A stretch of DNA of 64,000 bases from Arthrobacter sp. NicSoilB4 (GCF_019977335.1 NZ_AP024653.1:1860001-1924000), one strand, 5' to 3'; shown: positions 44,928-53,219, numbered from the stretch's first letter. Numbers and translations are program-made. Notes: generated by a model not told the origin, from the sequence alone.

Positions 44928-44944
44928 TCACCCCTTTCGGGTGA
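44928..44944. promoter_or_regulatory. Orphan TCACCC-N5-GGGTGA box
   Basis: TCACCCCTTTCGGGTGA with perfect arms, between the K+ channel stop and DUF6325 protein 2. No -10 hexamer lies 22 or 23 bases away on either strand, so it may be an upstream auxiliary site for the box at 44758-44774, 170 bases away. The rest of the 340-base gap shows no gene. Confidence 0.45.
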
Positions 44945-45019
44945 TCGTCCGGGTGGGACGAGGGTGGTTGACCTCCCGGAGATTGACGCGGCAGAGGTCT
45001 GGCCCGGCCAGAATTCGGG

Positions 45020-45583
45020 TCAGGTGTCGCCCAGCCGCCGGCCAGCCGCGAAGAAGGCAACCTTGGCGACCAGCACGAGGGCACCGAGGCCGGCGATCAT
45101 CTGGACTGTCACGACCGCGCGCGCGAGTTGGCTCACGGGAGTGATGTCCCCAAACCCGACAGTGGCGAACGTGACCGTGGTGAAGTAGAGGGCATCCATC
45201 CTGCTCAGCGGTTCCGTAAACGCCGATGGATCGGTGGTGGACATCGACGTGTAAAGGAATGCGAAGAGGAACAGGAACATCAGCACGGTCTCGACAACGG
45301 CTTCGGCCGCGCGGACTTGGGGCACCTCTGCCCTGATGATCATGCGCAATTCAAGCGCCAGGGCGAAGAAGAATACGAGCAGTATTCCCACCAGCCGGAT
45401 CCAGGCCGCCGCGGGATAGTCCTCGTTGAAGCCTCCAATAGGAATGTTGGTGAAGAAGAAGATGAGCAGTGCCAGGAAGGCGGCGAGCCGAATTCCCGCG
45501 ACGAAAAAGACGTGCCGCCTCGTGGCCCGGTCAAGTTGACGGACAAACACCGGTGGCTTGCGGCTGCCGTGCTTAGTGGCCAT
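45020..45583 (-). CDS. Potassium channel family protein (ion-channel pore domain)
   Basis: Protein of 187 residues. Hydrophobic segments at about 26-46, 62-82 and 96-114, then a pore loop with the K+ selectivity filter TVGFGD (in TTVTFATVGFGDITPVS) and a final segment (about 155-178). It has no RCK/TrkA domain and no S4-like charge array, so gating is unknown. The ATG at 45583 starts MATKHGSRKPP; the longer frame to 45676 overlaps the divergent regulator's promoter region. Confidence 0.85.
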   Translation of the reverse strand: MATKHGSRKPPVFVRQLDRATRRHVFFVAGIRLAAFLALLIFFFTNIPIGGFNEDYPAAAWIRLVGILLVFFFALALELRMIIRAEVPQVRAAEAVVETVLMFLFLFAFLYTSMSTTDPSAFTEPLSRMDALYFTTVTFATVGFGDITPVSQLARAVVTVQMIAGLGALVLVAKVAFFAAGRRLGDT

Positions 45584-45728
45584 GACTGATGTTACCCCCG
45601 CACAGATATACCCGTCCGCTGGCCGCAGCAGCCGTAAGATCGCTGTCCCGCGGGCCTTGTGAGAGTGTGCAGGCACAAGGACCTTATGCCCCTATTGAAC
45701 GACGCTGCAGGTCCCTACCATCGATTAC

Positions 45729-48362
45729 GTGGGAGAGCCGCAGAATTCGGAATGGGGACCCGGTCCGCAATTCAAGCTCCGACCGCCTCTGCGCGGTCTG
45801 GGGACGCTGGAGCGCCCGCGCCTGGAAGACGCATTGACCGCAGCAGCTGATGCCCACCGGCTCACTCTCGTCGCCGCGCCTGCCGGCTACGGCAAGTCGA
45901 CCATTTTGGGCGATTGGGTCCGCAACTGCGACCTCCAGTGCGCCTGGTTGTCACTGGACCGTTTCGATACCCAGCCCGCCCGGCTGTTCCATGGGGTTGT
46001 CGAAGCGATTCAGGCGGTTGTCGCTCAAGTTCCTTTGCCCGGCAACGACGCCCTGATGGCGCTGGAACCAGGCCTCGCCCCGGATCGCGCTGCTTCCTAT
46101 GACCTGCTGCTCGGAGCCCTGGAGCGACTGACGGAGCCGATCGTACTGGTCATCGATGACATCCACCTGGCAGGGCAGGGGCTGGCCAACGGAGTCGTCG
46201 GGGTGCTTGCCGCCTCAGCCCCGCCCGCCTTGCGGCTCATCCTCTCCGGGCGGGGGCATCCCCCGATCCAGTTGGAGCGGCTCAGGTTCGGGGAAGGCCT
46301 GGGCGAGTTCGGGGCAGCAGAACTGGCCTTCACCCGGGACGAAGTCACCCGGTTCGCGACTTCGCTGGGACACACTCCGGGCTTCGACGCCGGACAACTC
46401 TGGCACCAGACCGGCGGCTGGCCGGTTGCTGTCCATGCGGGTCTCAACACACCGGTTCAGGGGGGAGATACGCCGGGCGGGAATTCGGTTTCCCTTCCCG
46501 TGCAGGTGCCCCTTGGCGATTACATCGCGGAGGAGGTCCTTGACCAGCTGGACCCGTCACTGGCGGACTTTGTCCTCCGTGCCACCACCTGTGATTGGCT
46601 TGTCCGCCGGCTCGCCGTCGAGCTTCATGGCCGCCCCGACGGCGGGATGCTGCTGGAGGCGTGCCTGCGCGACGGGTTGTACATCGAAGAGCACGAACGT
46701 CGAGGCGGAGATTCGACGTACCGTTGGCACCCCCTGTTCGCGGCCCAGTGCCGCCGGATCCTGGAGCGGAGGGACCCCCTGCTGGCCGAACGCCTCCACC
46801 GCCTGGCGGCGCGACATTATGAGGACACCGACGTCAGTGAATGCGTCGCTCACGCCCTGCAGGGCAATGCTGCCAGGCAGGCTGTCACGGCGCTGGGAGC
46901 GTCCTGGCTCGAGTTCCTGCTGTGCAACGGTGCCCACGCCCTCGAACAACTCTGCAGCGACCTGCCGGCCCCCTGGAACGAAGACCCCGAGATCTTGATG
47001 GTCAGTTCCGTGTGCCGCGCCCTTGAAGGTGACAGCACGGCTGCCTCGGAACTCGCCGGCCGTGCGCTGGCGCGCACCTCGGCACTGGATGGAGTCCGGC
47101 GCCGACAGTTTGACCGGTGCCGGGCCCTCTTCGAGCCGTTCCCTGCCAGCGGTCGCCCGGACGTGCCCCCGCCAGCCACCCATAGCAGGGCGGGTGCCGA
47201 CGAGGCACCGGAGTGCCTGCCCACCACGACGTCAGGACTGTTCCTGCTCGCCCAGGCTGAGTTTCGTTTTCACCGCATGGGGGACCAGGCCGCCCTCCTG
47301 CTCCAATCGGCGGCGGGCACCGCCACCCAATGGGCGGCGGTGGAAACCGGTTCCATGGCGGAACTCGCACTCGCCTTCGCAGTTGCCGGAGACCTCGAAA
47401 CGGCCGACGACACTGCGACGCAGGCCCTGGAGCGGGCCGACGGACTGGGGCGCAGTGCGCAAGACCGGATGGCGGCGGCCTGGCTGGCGCGTGGAATCGC
47501 CTGCTACTGGAAAGACGAACTGAGCAGTGCCCGCGCCCATCTGGCAAAGGCCCAGCGCCTTGGCGGCGATTTGTTGCCGCTCGGCCCGCTATGCGTCCTC
47601 TATGGCGTCCTGGTCGACTGCGCCCATGGCGAGCAAACACATCTTGCCGAATCCAGCGCATCCCTTGAGGCGTTCAACGACCAAGGGCTCTATGGTGTGT
47701 CGTGGTCGGATTTCCACACCATCGCCAGGGCTAAGATCGCCGAAGCCCAGGGCGACTTGGAAGGCGCATTGACCATCGTCGCTCCGCTGGGAGCCGGCGG
47801 GCGTTCCCCCCAGGTGGACATGCTCCTGGCGGAGCTCTTGCGCCGCGGAGGAGAACACGGCACCGCCGCAATCTGTGCCCAGGCCCTGGCCGACCGGCAC
47901 CGCAACCGCTACCTGGACACCAGCATGAGCCTGACCGAGGCCCTCCTGGCCCAGGCGGCGGGTGATGAAGCCCAGATGCACGAGCGGATAGAGCATGCGG
48001 TCCACCGCGCCGAGCCCCAGTCAGTCCTGCGCCCCTTCACCGAGCGGAGGGACGAACTCGCAGCCCTGTTGATCCGGCACGCCGTATGGGGCACCAGCCA
48101 TGAAGCGTTCATCGCTGCGCGGATGGCACGCCACGCTGACGGGCCGCCCCACCTCCGAACGCGTTCCTACTGGACGCTCACAGAAAGGGAACGGGAGGTC
48201 CTGGCCTACATGCGCTCAGTGATGACCGCTGCCGAGATCGCAGAGGCCCTGTACATCTCCGTCAATACGGTCAAGACGCACGAGCGGTCAATCTACCGAA
48301 AACTGGGCGCGGCAGGTCGGCGCGATGCCCTCAAAACAGCCGCCGAGCGTGGAATCGTCTGA
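45729..48362 (+). CDS. LAL-type (MalT-like) LuxR family ATP-dependent regulator
   Basis: Protein of 877 residues. N-terminal STAND-type ATPase: Walker A AAPAGYGKST (49-58) and Walker B LVIDDIHLAG (about 138-147). The middle (about 350-800) is helical with TPR-like repeats, the usual signal-sensing part. The C-terminal LuxR helix-turn-helix (about 812-877) has LTEREREVLAYMRSVMTAAEIA and YISVNTVKTHERSIYRKL. Start is GTG. Such proteins are activators that oligomerise on promoters in an ATP- and ligand-dependent way. It is the only regulator in 31-50 kb and ends 56 bases before a TCACCC box, so it is the best candidate to bind these sites. Confidence 0.9.
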   Translation: MGEPQNSEWGPGPQFKLRPPLRGLGTLERPRLEDALTAAADAHRLTLVAAPAGYGKSTILGDWVRNCDLQCAWLSLDRFDTQPARLFHGVVEAIQAVVAQVPLPGNDALMALEPGLAPDRAASYDLLLGALERLTEPIVLVIDDIHLAGQGLANGVVGVLAASAPPALRLILSGRGHPPIQLERLRFGEGLGEFGAAELAFTRDEVTRFATSLGHTPGFDAGQLWHQTGGWPVAVHAGLNTPVQGGDTPGGNSVSLPVQVPLGDYIAEEVLDQLDPSLADFVLRATTCDWLVRRLAVELHGRPDGGMLLEACLRDGLYIEEHERRGGDSTYRWHPLFAAQCRRILERRDPLLAERLHRLAARHYEDTDVSECVAHALQGNAARQAVTALGASWLEFLLCNGAHALEQLCSDLPAPWNEDPEILMVSSVCRALEGDSTAASELAGRALARTSALDGVRRRQFDRCRALFEPFPASGRPDVPPPATHSRAGADEAPECLPTTTSGLFLLAQAEFRFHRMGDQAALLLQSAAGTATQWAAVETGSMAELALAFAVAGDLETADDTATQALERADGLGRSAQDRMAAAWLARGIACYWKDELSSARAHLAKAQRLGGDLLPLGPLCVLYGVLVDCAHGEQTHLAESSASLEAFNDQGLYGVSWSDFHTIARAKIAEAQGDLEGALTIVAPLGAGGRSPQVDMLLAELLRRGGEHGTAAICAQALADRHRNRYLDTSMSLTEALLAQAAGDEAQMHERIEHAVHRAEPQSVLRPFTERRDELAALLIRHAVWGTSHEAFIAARMARHADGPPHLRTRSYWTLTEREREVLAYMRSVMTAAEIAEALYISVNTVKTHERSIYRKLGAAGRRDALKTAAERGIV

Positions 48363-48417
48363 AAATTGTGGATGGTCCGGGCACACGGCACCGGACTACC
48401 GTCCCGGCCGGCGGATT

Positions 48418-48463
48418 TCACCCGCAGGGGGTGAGGGCCACAACAGTTGCGGACGCCCAGAAT
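48418..48463 (+). promoter_or_regulatory. TCACCC-N5-GGGTGA box with -10, upstream of SHOCT paralogue 4 and cls
   Basis: Perfect arms in TCACCCGCAGGGGGTGA (48418-48434), 23 bases, then CAGAAT (48458-48463), 73 bases before SHOCT paralogue 4. The best complete example of the promoter type. Confidence 0.7.
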
Positions 48464-48536
48464 TGTCATGAGTGCCAACGGCCGGGCTCGGGAGAATCCA
48501 TCCAGGAGGCCGCACCAGTTGAAAGCAGGGCAGCAA

Positions 48537-48923
48537 ATGAGTTTTTGGGAGAATTTTTGGGACATCTTCTGGTGGTTCTTCACCGCATGCGTCTTCTTCG
48601 CCTACCTGTTTGGGATATTCGCGATCATCGGTGACCTCTTTCGCGATCACCGGCTCAGTGGGTGGTGGAAGGCCGTCTGGATCTTCTTCCTGTGCTTCCT
48701 GCCCTTCGTGACGCTGCTGGTGTACCTGGCCGCCCGCGGTGACGGCATGGCCGAGCGGTCCGTGGAGCGGGCCCGGCGCGACCAGCACGAGGCCGATTCC
48801 TACATCCGCAAGGTTGCCGCCGCGAGCCCCAGCGAGGAGATTTCCCGGGCCAAGGCGCTGCTGGACGCGGGGACCATCAGCGCCGACGAGTTTGAAAGAA
48901 TCAAGAGCCGGGTGCTGGTCTGA
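48537..48923 (+). CDS. PLDc_N-SHOCT small membrane protein, paralogue 4
   Basis: 128 residues: MSFWENFWDIFWWFF, two membrane segments, and SHOCT motif EEISRAKALLDAGTISADEFERIK. Close to paralogues 1 and 2. The leader GCACCAGTTGAAAGCAGGG repeats that of paralogue 1. It lies 33 bases before a cardiolipin synthase gene whose N-terminal membrane module is of the same PLDc_N type, so the two products may pair in the membrane. Confidence 0.83.
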   Translation: MSFWENFWDIFWWFFTACVFFAYLFGIFAIIGDLFRDHRLSGWWKAVWIFFLCFLPFVTLLVYLAARGDGMAERSVERARRDQHEADSYIRKVAAASPSEEISRAKALLDAGTISADEFERIKSRVLV

Positions 48924-48956
48924 CATGTATGCAGCGGCGAAGGCCCACAAGTAGCC

Positions 48957-50423
48957 GTGCGCGGATTCTTCCAGGATCCCGAGGCTGTCGCTGCGCTCCT
49001 GCTTGCGGTCCACATCTTCCTCGTTGCCGTCGCGGCTGTCCTTGTGTCCGTGAACCGCCGACCTTCCTCGGCAATCGCCTGGGTGCTCGCCATAATCTTC
49101 ATCCCGGTACTCGGCGCCGTCGCGTATTTCTTTGTGGGGTACGCGAAACTGCCCAAGGTCCGCCGGGACAAACAACGGGAAATCAATGAACTGGTCCTGG
49201 CGCGGACCGAGGGCAGCCAGCTCATCAGCCATGGCGATGACTGGCCGGAGTGGTTGCACTCGGCAGTGACGTTGAACAACAACCTAGGCGCGCTGCCCAT
49301 GGTCTCCGGCAACAGCACACAACTCCTGCCTGACTACAACGGCACCTTCGATGCCATGATCGCCGAGATCGACGTCGCGGAACGCTACGTGCACGTTGAG
49401 TTCTACATCCTTGCCCTCGATCCGACCACTGAACCGTTTCTTCAGGCGCTGGCCCGGGCGCGGGAACGCGGCGTCGCCGTGCGGGTGCTCTCCGACCACT
49501 TGGCGGGTCTTATGTTCCCGGCCCGGAAGGAGACCATCAAATACCTGGAGGACGCAGGGGCGGAGTATCGCCCCATGCTGCCGGTGCGGCCGTGGCGGGG
49601 CCAGTGGCAGAGGCCGGACCTGCGCAATCACCGGAAGATCGTGGTGGTCGACGGCCGCGTGGGATTCACCGGCTCGCAGAACCTGATCGATGCCAGCTAT
49701 AACAAGAAGAGCAACCTGAAACGCGGGCTCCGGTGGCACGAGCTCATGATGCGTATTGAAGGGCCTGCTGTCCGCGAGCTGGATGCCGTCTTCGCGACGG
49801 ACTGGTACAGCGAAACTGATGTCCTTTTGTCGCTGGAGTCCGGTCCCGCTGTCCCCAGCCAGGGATCTGCGCTCTTTGACGCGCAGGTCCTGCCCAGCGG
49901 TCCCAGCTTCGACAACGACAACAACCTGAAGCTCTACGCCACCCTGATCCATAAGGCCGAACGCCGTGTCAGCATCACGAGCCCCTACTTTGTACCGGAC
50001 GAATCCATCCTGATGGCTATTGTCACGGCCGCGGCGCGGGGCCTCCGCGTCGATCTCTTTGTGTCCGAGGTCGGTGACCAGAGCTTGGTGTACCACGCGC
50101 AGCGTTCCTACTACGAGGCGCTGCTCCGCGCCGGCGTCAGGATCTACTTGTACCGGGCCCCGCAGGTACTGCACTCGAAGCACTTCACCATCGATGAGGA
50201 GGTTGCGGTGATTGGGTCCAGCAACATGGATGTCCGGTCCTTCAGCCTCAACATGGAAGTCTCCGTACTGGTGCATGGGCGCGGTTTTGTGGACTCAATT
50301 CGTGAGGTCGAAGAACAGTACCGGGCAAACAGCCTGGAGCTGCAACTTGAGGACTGGCTCCGCCGGCCAGTGTCCCAAAAAGCGTTCGACAACCTGGCGC
50401 GCCTGACTGCGTCCCTGCAATAG
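48957..50423 (+). CDS. cls: Cardiolipin synthase
   Basis: Phospholipase-D-superfamily enzyme of 488 residues. Two N-terminal membrane segments (about 8-30 and 40-60; PLDc_N) are followed by two HKD motifs: NHRKIVVVDG with GSQN (about 222-240) and LHSKHFTIDE with GSSNMD (about 404-422). It joins phosphatidyl groups to make cardiolipin at the membrane. The start is GTG at 48957. It is in one unit with SHOCT paralogue 4 under the TCACCC promoter, so its expression is probably stress-dependent. Confidence 0.92.
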   Translation: MRGFFQDPEAVAALLLAVHIFLVAVAAVLVSVNRRPSSAIAWVLAIIFIPVLGAVAYFFVGYAKLPKVRRDKQREINELVLARTEGSQLISHGDDWPEWLHSAVTLNNNLGALPMVSGNSTQLLPDYNGTFDAMIAEIDVAERYVHVEFYILALDPTTEPFLQALARARERGVAVRVLSDHLAGLMFPARKETIKYLEDAGAEYRPMLPVRPWRGQWQRPDLRNHRKIVVVDGRVGFTGSQNLIDASYNKKSNLKRGLRWHELMMRIEGPAVRELDAVFATDWYSETDVLLSLESGPAVPSQGSALFDAQVLPSGPSFDNDNNLKLYATLIHKAERRVSITSPYFVPDESILMAIVTAAARGLRVDLFVSEVGDQSLVYHAQRSYYEALLRAGVRIYLYRAPQVLHSKHFTIDEEVAVIGSSNMDVRSFSLNMEVSVLVHGRGFVDSIREVEEQYRANSLELQLEDWLRRPVSQKAFDNLARLTASLQ

Positions 50424-50666
50424 CGCGACGGCGGCCGGACGGCGCGTGCTGGGATGCTGCCTGCCAGGCGGGCCACCCCGCGCCGCGGCATCAGCCTTGC
50501 CCGCGTCACATCACTTGCACCGGAAACATCCCGCCATTACCAGCGGATTCAGCACGACGTCAACGTTTTGCTCAACCACCCCACCTTGAGCAGGGACCCG
50601 ATCCTGGAACAGGCGGGCCGTGGCCTGCTTGGCATCGGGTTTTCGATTCCCGCGTTCTGACCGTGG

Positions 50667-51362
50667 CTACTTGGCGGCGTCGGTAAGCAACTGGCGGAAC
50701 TCCGCCTCCGTGTTGAGCACCAGCTTTTTGCCGTTGAGGAAGAACGTGGGCGTGCCCTTGACCCCCAGCGCCGTACCGTCCGCGACATCCTTCCGGATCC
50801 GTTCCTTGGTCTTTTCGTCTGCCACGGCGGCGTCATACCTGGCCATGTCCAGCCCAAGTTCCTGCGCGTAGCTGCGGAACACGGCCGCCTGGGAATCCTG
50901 CTTCCCGCCCCACTGGGTCTGGGTTTCGAACAGCTTCGCTGTCATCTGCTGGTACTTTCCCTGCCGGGCGGAGGCTTCAACGGCCAAGGCAGCAGTCCCC
51001 GAGTTCAGGTGGCCGGGGAGGGGGAAATAGCGGTTCACGAAGGTGATGCGGTCGCCGTACTCCTTCTTCAGTTCCTCGACGAGTGGGTGGGCGGCCCGGC
51101 AGGATTCGCATTCGAAGTCCAGGAACTCGACCAACTGGGCTTTTTCGACGGCGGGGGAGGTGAGCCGGTGGCTGTCCTCGCGGACCAGTTGCGCACTGGC
51201 CGCAGGCTGCGGAGCCGCCGGTGCGGGCTTATTCGTGGAGACAACGGCGTACCAGACGAGGCCGGCCGCGACGATGACCCCGATCAGGATCCAGAGGATC
51301 AGGCGCACCCTCTTCGCGGGGTCACTCGGGGCGGGGACGGGTTTTGCCGTGGTCTGTGTCAT
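50667..51362 (-). CDS. Membrane-anchored DsbA-like thiol oxidoreductase
   Basis: Protein of 231 residues. One N-terminal membrane anchor (about 22-43), an Ala/Pro linker, then a thioredoxin/DsbA fold with active site FECESC (C-E-S-C, about 87-92) and the cis-Pro loop VKGTPTFFLNG. It acts outside the membrane on disulfides. It overlaps the cation transporter gene by ATGA; with that gene and the ArsR regulator it forms a metal-response unit, perhaps protecting exported thiols from metal. Confidence 0.87.
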   Translation of the reverse strand: MTQTTAKPVPAPSDPAKRVRLILWILIGVIVAAGLVWYAVVSTNKPAPAAPQPAASAQLVREDSHRLTSPAVEKAQLVEFLDFECESCRAAHPLVEELKKEYGDRITFVNRYFPLPGHLNSGTAALAVEASARQGKYQQMTAKLFETQTQWGGKQDSQAAVFRSYAQELGLDMARYDAAVADEKTKERIRKDVADGTALGVKGTPTFFLNGKKLVLNTEAEFRQLLTDAAK

Positions 51363-52114
51363 GGGTGCGGGCTGCTTTCCTGGTTGTGGTGGAGGTCGGG
51401 TTCGGTCGGTAGTGAGGGGGCGGCAGGGGGAGCGCAGCCGCCGCAGCAGTCACCGTCGCCGTCCGGCTCGGCTGCATCCAGTGGTCGGGGTACGGCACAG
51501 CAGGCGTCGCCCTGCCAGGCGTTGATGCCTTCGCGGACTGCAATCACGGCAATGACCAGCGCTGCCCCTGCGTCCGCCCACCACCAGCCCAGCGTGCTGT
51601 TCAGCACGAGGCCGAGCAGCAGCACCGCGGAGAGGTACGTACACAGCAGAGTCTGTTTGGAGTCGGCCACGGCCGTCCGTGAGCCGAACTCCCGCCCGGC
51701 CCGGCGCTGCAGCCAGGACAGCACGGGCATGATGGCCAGACTGAACGCCGCAATGACGATGCCCGGCGTCGAATGCTGTGCCTCACCTCCGCCGGCCAGT
51801 GAGGTAACCGAGTCAAAAGCTACAAAGGCGGCGAGCGCGAAGAAGGAGATCGCGATGATCCGCAGGGTCAGGTGTTCGCGCCGTTCCGGATCCTTGGCGG
51901 AGAACTGCCAGGACAGGGCGACGGCGGACGCCACCTCGATCACCGAGTCCAGGCCGAAGCCGATGAGCGCGGAGGAGTCGGCGACGCCGCCGGCCCAGAG
52001 GGCGACGATGGCTTCGATGACGTTATAGCTGATCGTTGCAGCGGCGAGCAGCCGGATGCGCCGGCTCAGGACGGCGTGGCGGGCCGGATCCGGTACCAGC
52101 CGGAGCGCGGTCAT
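51359..52114 (-). CDS. Cation diffusion facilitator-type metal transporter
   Basis: Protein of 251 residues with about five or six membrane segments. Metal-site marks are GFGLDSVIEVASA (about 50) and the later WWWADAGAALVIAV (about 180). The C-terminal tail is cysteine-rich (GDACCAVP and GDGDCCGGCAPP) and could bind soft metals. The start at 52114 gives MTALRLVPD; a longer frame to 52195 overlaps the regulator gene. With a CmtR-like repressor upstream, cadmium, lead or zinc export is likely. Confidence 0.83.
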   Translation of the reverse strand: MTALRLVPDPARHAVLSRRIRLLAAATISYNVIEAIVALWAGGVADSSALIGFGLDSVIEVASAVALSWQFSAKDPERREHLTLRIIAISFFALAAFVAFDSVTSLAGGGEAQHSTPGIVIAAFSLAIMPVLSWLQRRAGREFGSRTAVADSKQTLLCTYLSAVLLLGLVLNSTLGWWWADAGAALVIAVIAVREGINAWQGDACCAVPRPLDAAEPDGDGDCCGGCAPPAAPSLPTEPDLHHNQESSPHP

Positions 52115-52154
52115 GCCGTGGCCTTCATGCCAGGCACGTCCCGTCGGGTGCGCA

Positions 52155-52451
52155 TCAGGCGGGGTCAACAGCGAGGACCACGCCAAGCAGGTCACCGATG
52201 GCGTGGCCCAGCCGCGCGTCGGCGAGCTCGTACCGGTTCCGCCGGCCGTCCGGGACGGCGACCACCAGGCCGCAGCCCCGCAGGCAGGTCAGATGGTTGG
52301 ACATGCTCTGCCGGGAGACTTCGAGGGATTCGGCGAGGTCTGAGGGGTAGGCCGGGCCCTGGGCCAGGGCAAGCAGGATCCGCGCCCGGGTCGGGTCGGA
52401 TATGGCATAGCCAAACCGCGCCAGCACGGGCGCGTGCGTGAGGGACTCCAT
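52155..52451 (-). CDS. ArsR-family metal sensor, CmtR-like
   Basis: Winged-helix repressor of 98 residues. Helix-turn-helix SDLAESLEVSRQSMSNHLTCLRGCGLV. The motif TCLRGC places two cysteines four residues apart in the recognition helix, the Cd(II)/Pb(II) ligands of mycobacterial CmtR. The third, C-terminal CmtR cysteine is not present (end GVVLAVDPA). First gene of the regulator / CDF / DsbA unit and probably autoregulated. Confidence 0.88.
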   Translation of the reverse strand: MESLTHAPVLARFGYAISDPTRARILLALAQGPAYPSDLAESLEVSRQSMSNHLTCLRGCGLVVAVPDGRRNRYELADARLGHAIGDLLGVVLAVDPA

Positions 52452-52536
52452 GCAGCAAAAGTACAGCGGCGGGTGTATTCAGGCAATTGCGTGCCGGCGC
52501 GAAGCCCGCAGTGCCCCTTTCCCCGACGGCGGCGCG

Positions 52537-52722
52537 TCAGGATTCGGGCCAGTTCCGGGAATTGCTGAAGCCGCACCCCTGCCGGCTGCATTGCCGGGCA
52601 CTTACCCGCCAGTCGGGTTGGCTGGAGGTCACTGGGCGTTCGTCCTTCCAGATTGGAATGACCCTCGAGCCGCACTCCCGGCACGGCGGCTCCACATGAG
52701 CGCGCCTTTGCGCTTTGTTCAT
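52537..52722 (-). CDS. Small putative zinc-ribbon protein
   Basis: 61 residues with PPCRECGSRVIP and a second cysteine pair in QCSRQGCGF, a possible four-cysteine zinc site. The ATG at 52722 (MNKAQRRAHVE) is preceded by GGGGGAAA at good spacing. It lies divergent from DUF4193. No family recognised, and it could be a chance frame. Confidence 0.45.
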   Translation of the reverse strand: MNKAQRRAHVEPPCRECGSRVIPIWKDERPVTSSQPDWRVSARQCSRQGCGFSNSRNWPES

Positions 52723-52745
52723 AATTTCCCCCAAGAAACTTTGCT

Positions 52746-52771
52746 CAATCGAAGCTTAACTCTATCGATTG
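52746..52771. promoter_or_regulatory. A+T-rich divergent promoter region with inverted repeat
   Basis: CAATCGA (52746-52752) and TCGATTG (52765-52771) form an inverted repeat with a 12-base spacer in an A+T-rich stretch between the zinc-ribbon gene and DUF4193. TAAAAT-like bases follow at about 52778. Binding protein unknown. Confidence 0.35.
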
Positions 52772-52916
52772 TACAAATAAAATGCATGCCAGCACGGACC
52801 GGATGGCGGCCCGGCGCCGGTTCTTGCTGCAAAGCTCACTGCGGGGAGGGAATACTGGAGCAGTCCTGTCTGTTGAATACCTATCCGAGCAATCCGAAGA
52901 AGAGAGAATCACCCCC

Positions 52917-53219
52917 GTGGCAACCGATTACGATGAAGTTCGCTCCGACGTCAAGGAATCGCAGGACAGGTCCCTGGAGGCACTGCAGTCCGCGAACGCT
53001 CCCGACGCCCGCAGCGTTGTGCGTGAGTTGGATGAGGCGGATTCGCTGGACGGTGCAATGGTCCCGGGCGGGGAAATCGTTGCCGAGGAACTGACGGTCC
53101 AAGTCATCCCGCAGGCGAACGACGAATTTACCTGTTACTCCTGTTTCCTGGTCCGGCACCGCTCCCAGATAGCGCGGGAACAGAACGGTCACGCTTACTG
53201 CGTTGACTGCGAAGGCTAG
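52917..53219 (+). CDS. DUF4193 family protein
   Basis: 100 residues matching DUF4193, a family restricted to actinobacteria. The acidic N-terminal half (ATDYDEVRSDVKESQDRSLEALQ) leads to a C-terminal zinc-ribbon-like CYSCFLVRHRSQIA and YCVDCEG. The start is GTG at 52917, giving the usual family N-terminus; the frame extends to 52782 without support. Function unknown; abundant small regulators of transcription have similar ribbons. Confidence 0.88.
   Translation: MATDYDEVRSDVKESQDRSLEALQSANAPDARSVVRELDEADSLDGAMVPGGEIVAEELTVQVIPQANDEFTCYSCFLVRHRSQIAREQNGHAYCVDCEG

Noticed and set aside
50454..50660. 68-residue plus-strand frame after cls
   Set aside because: No ribosome-binding site and no recognisable family; the 243-base gap shows no other feature.
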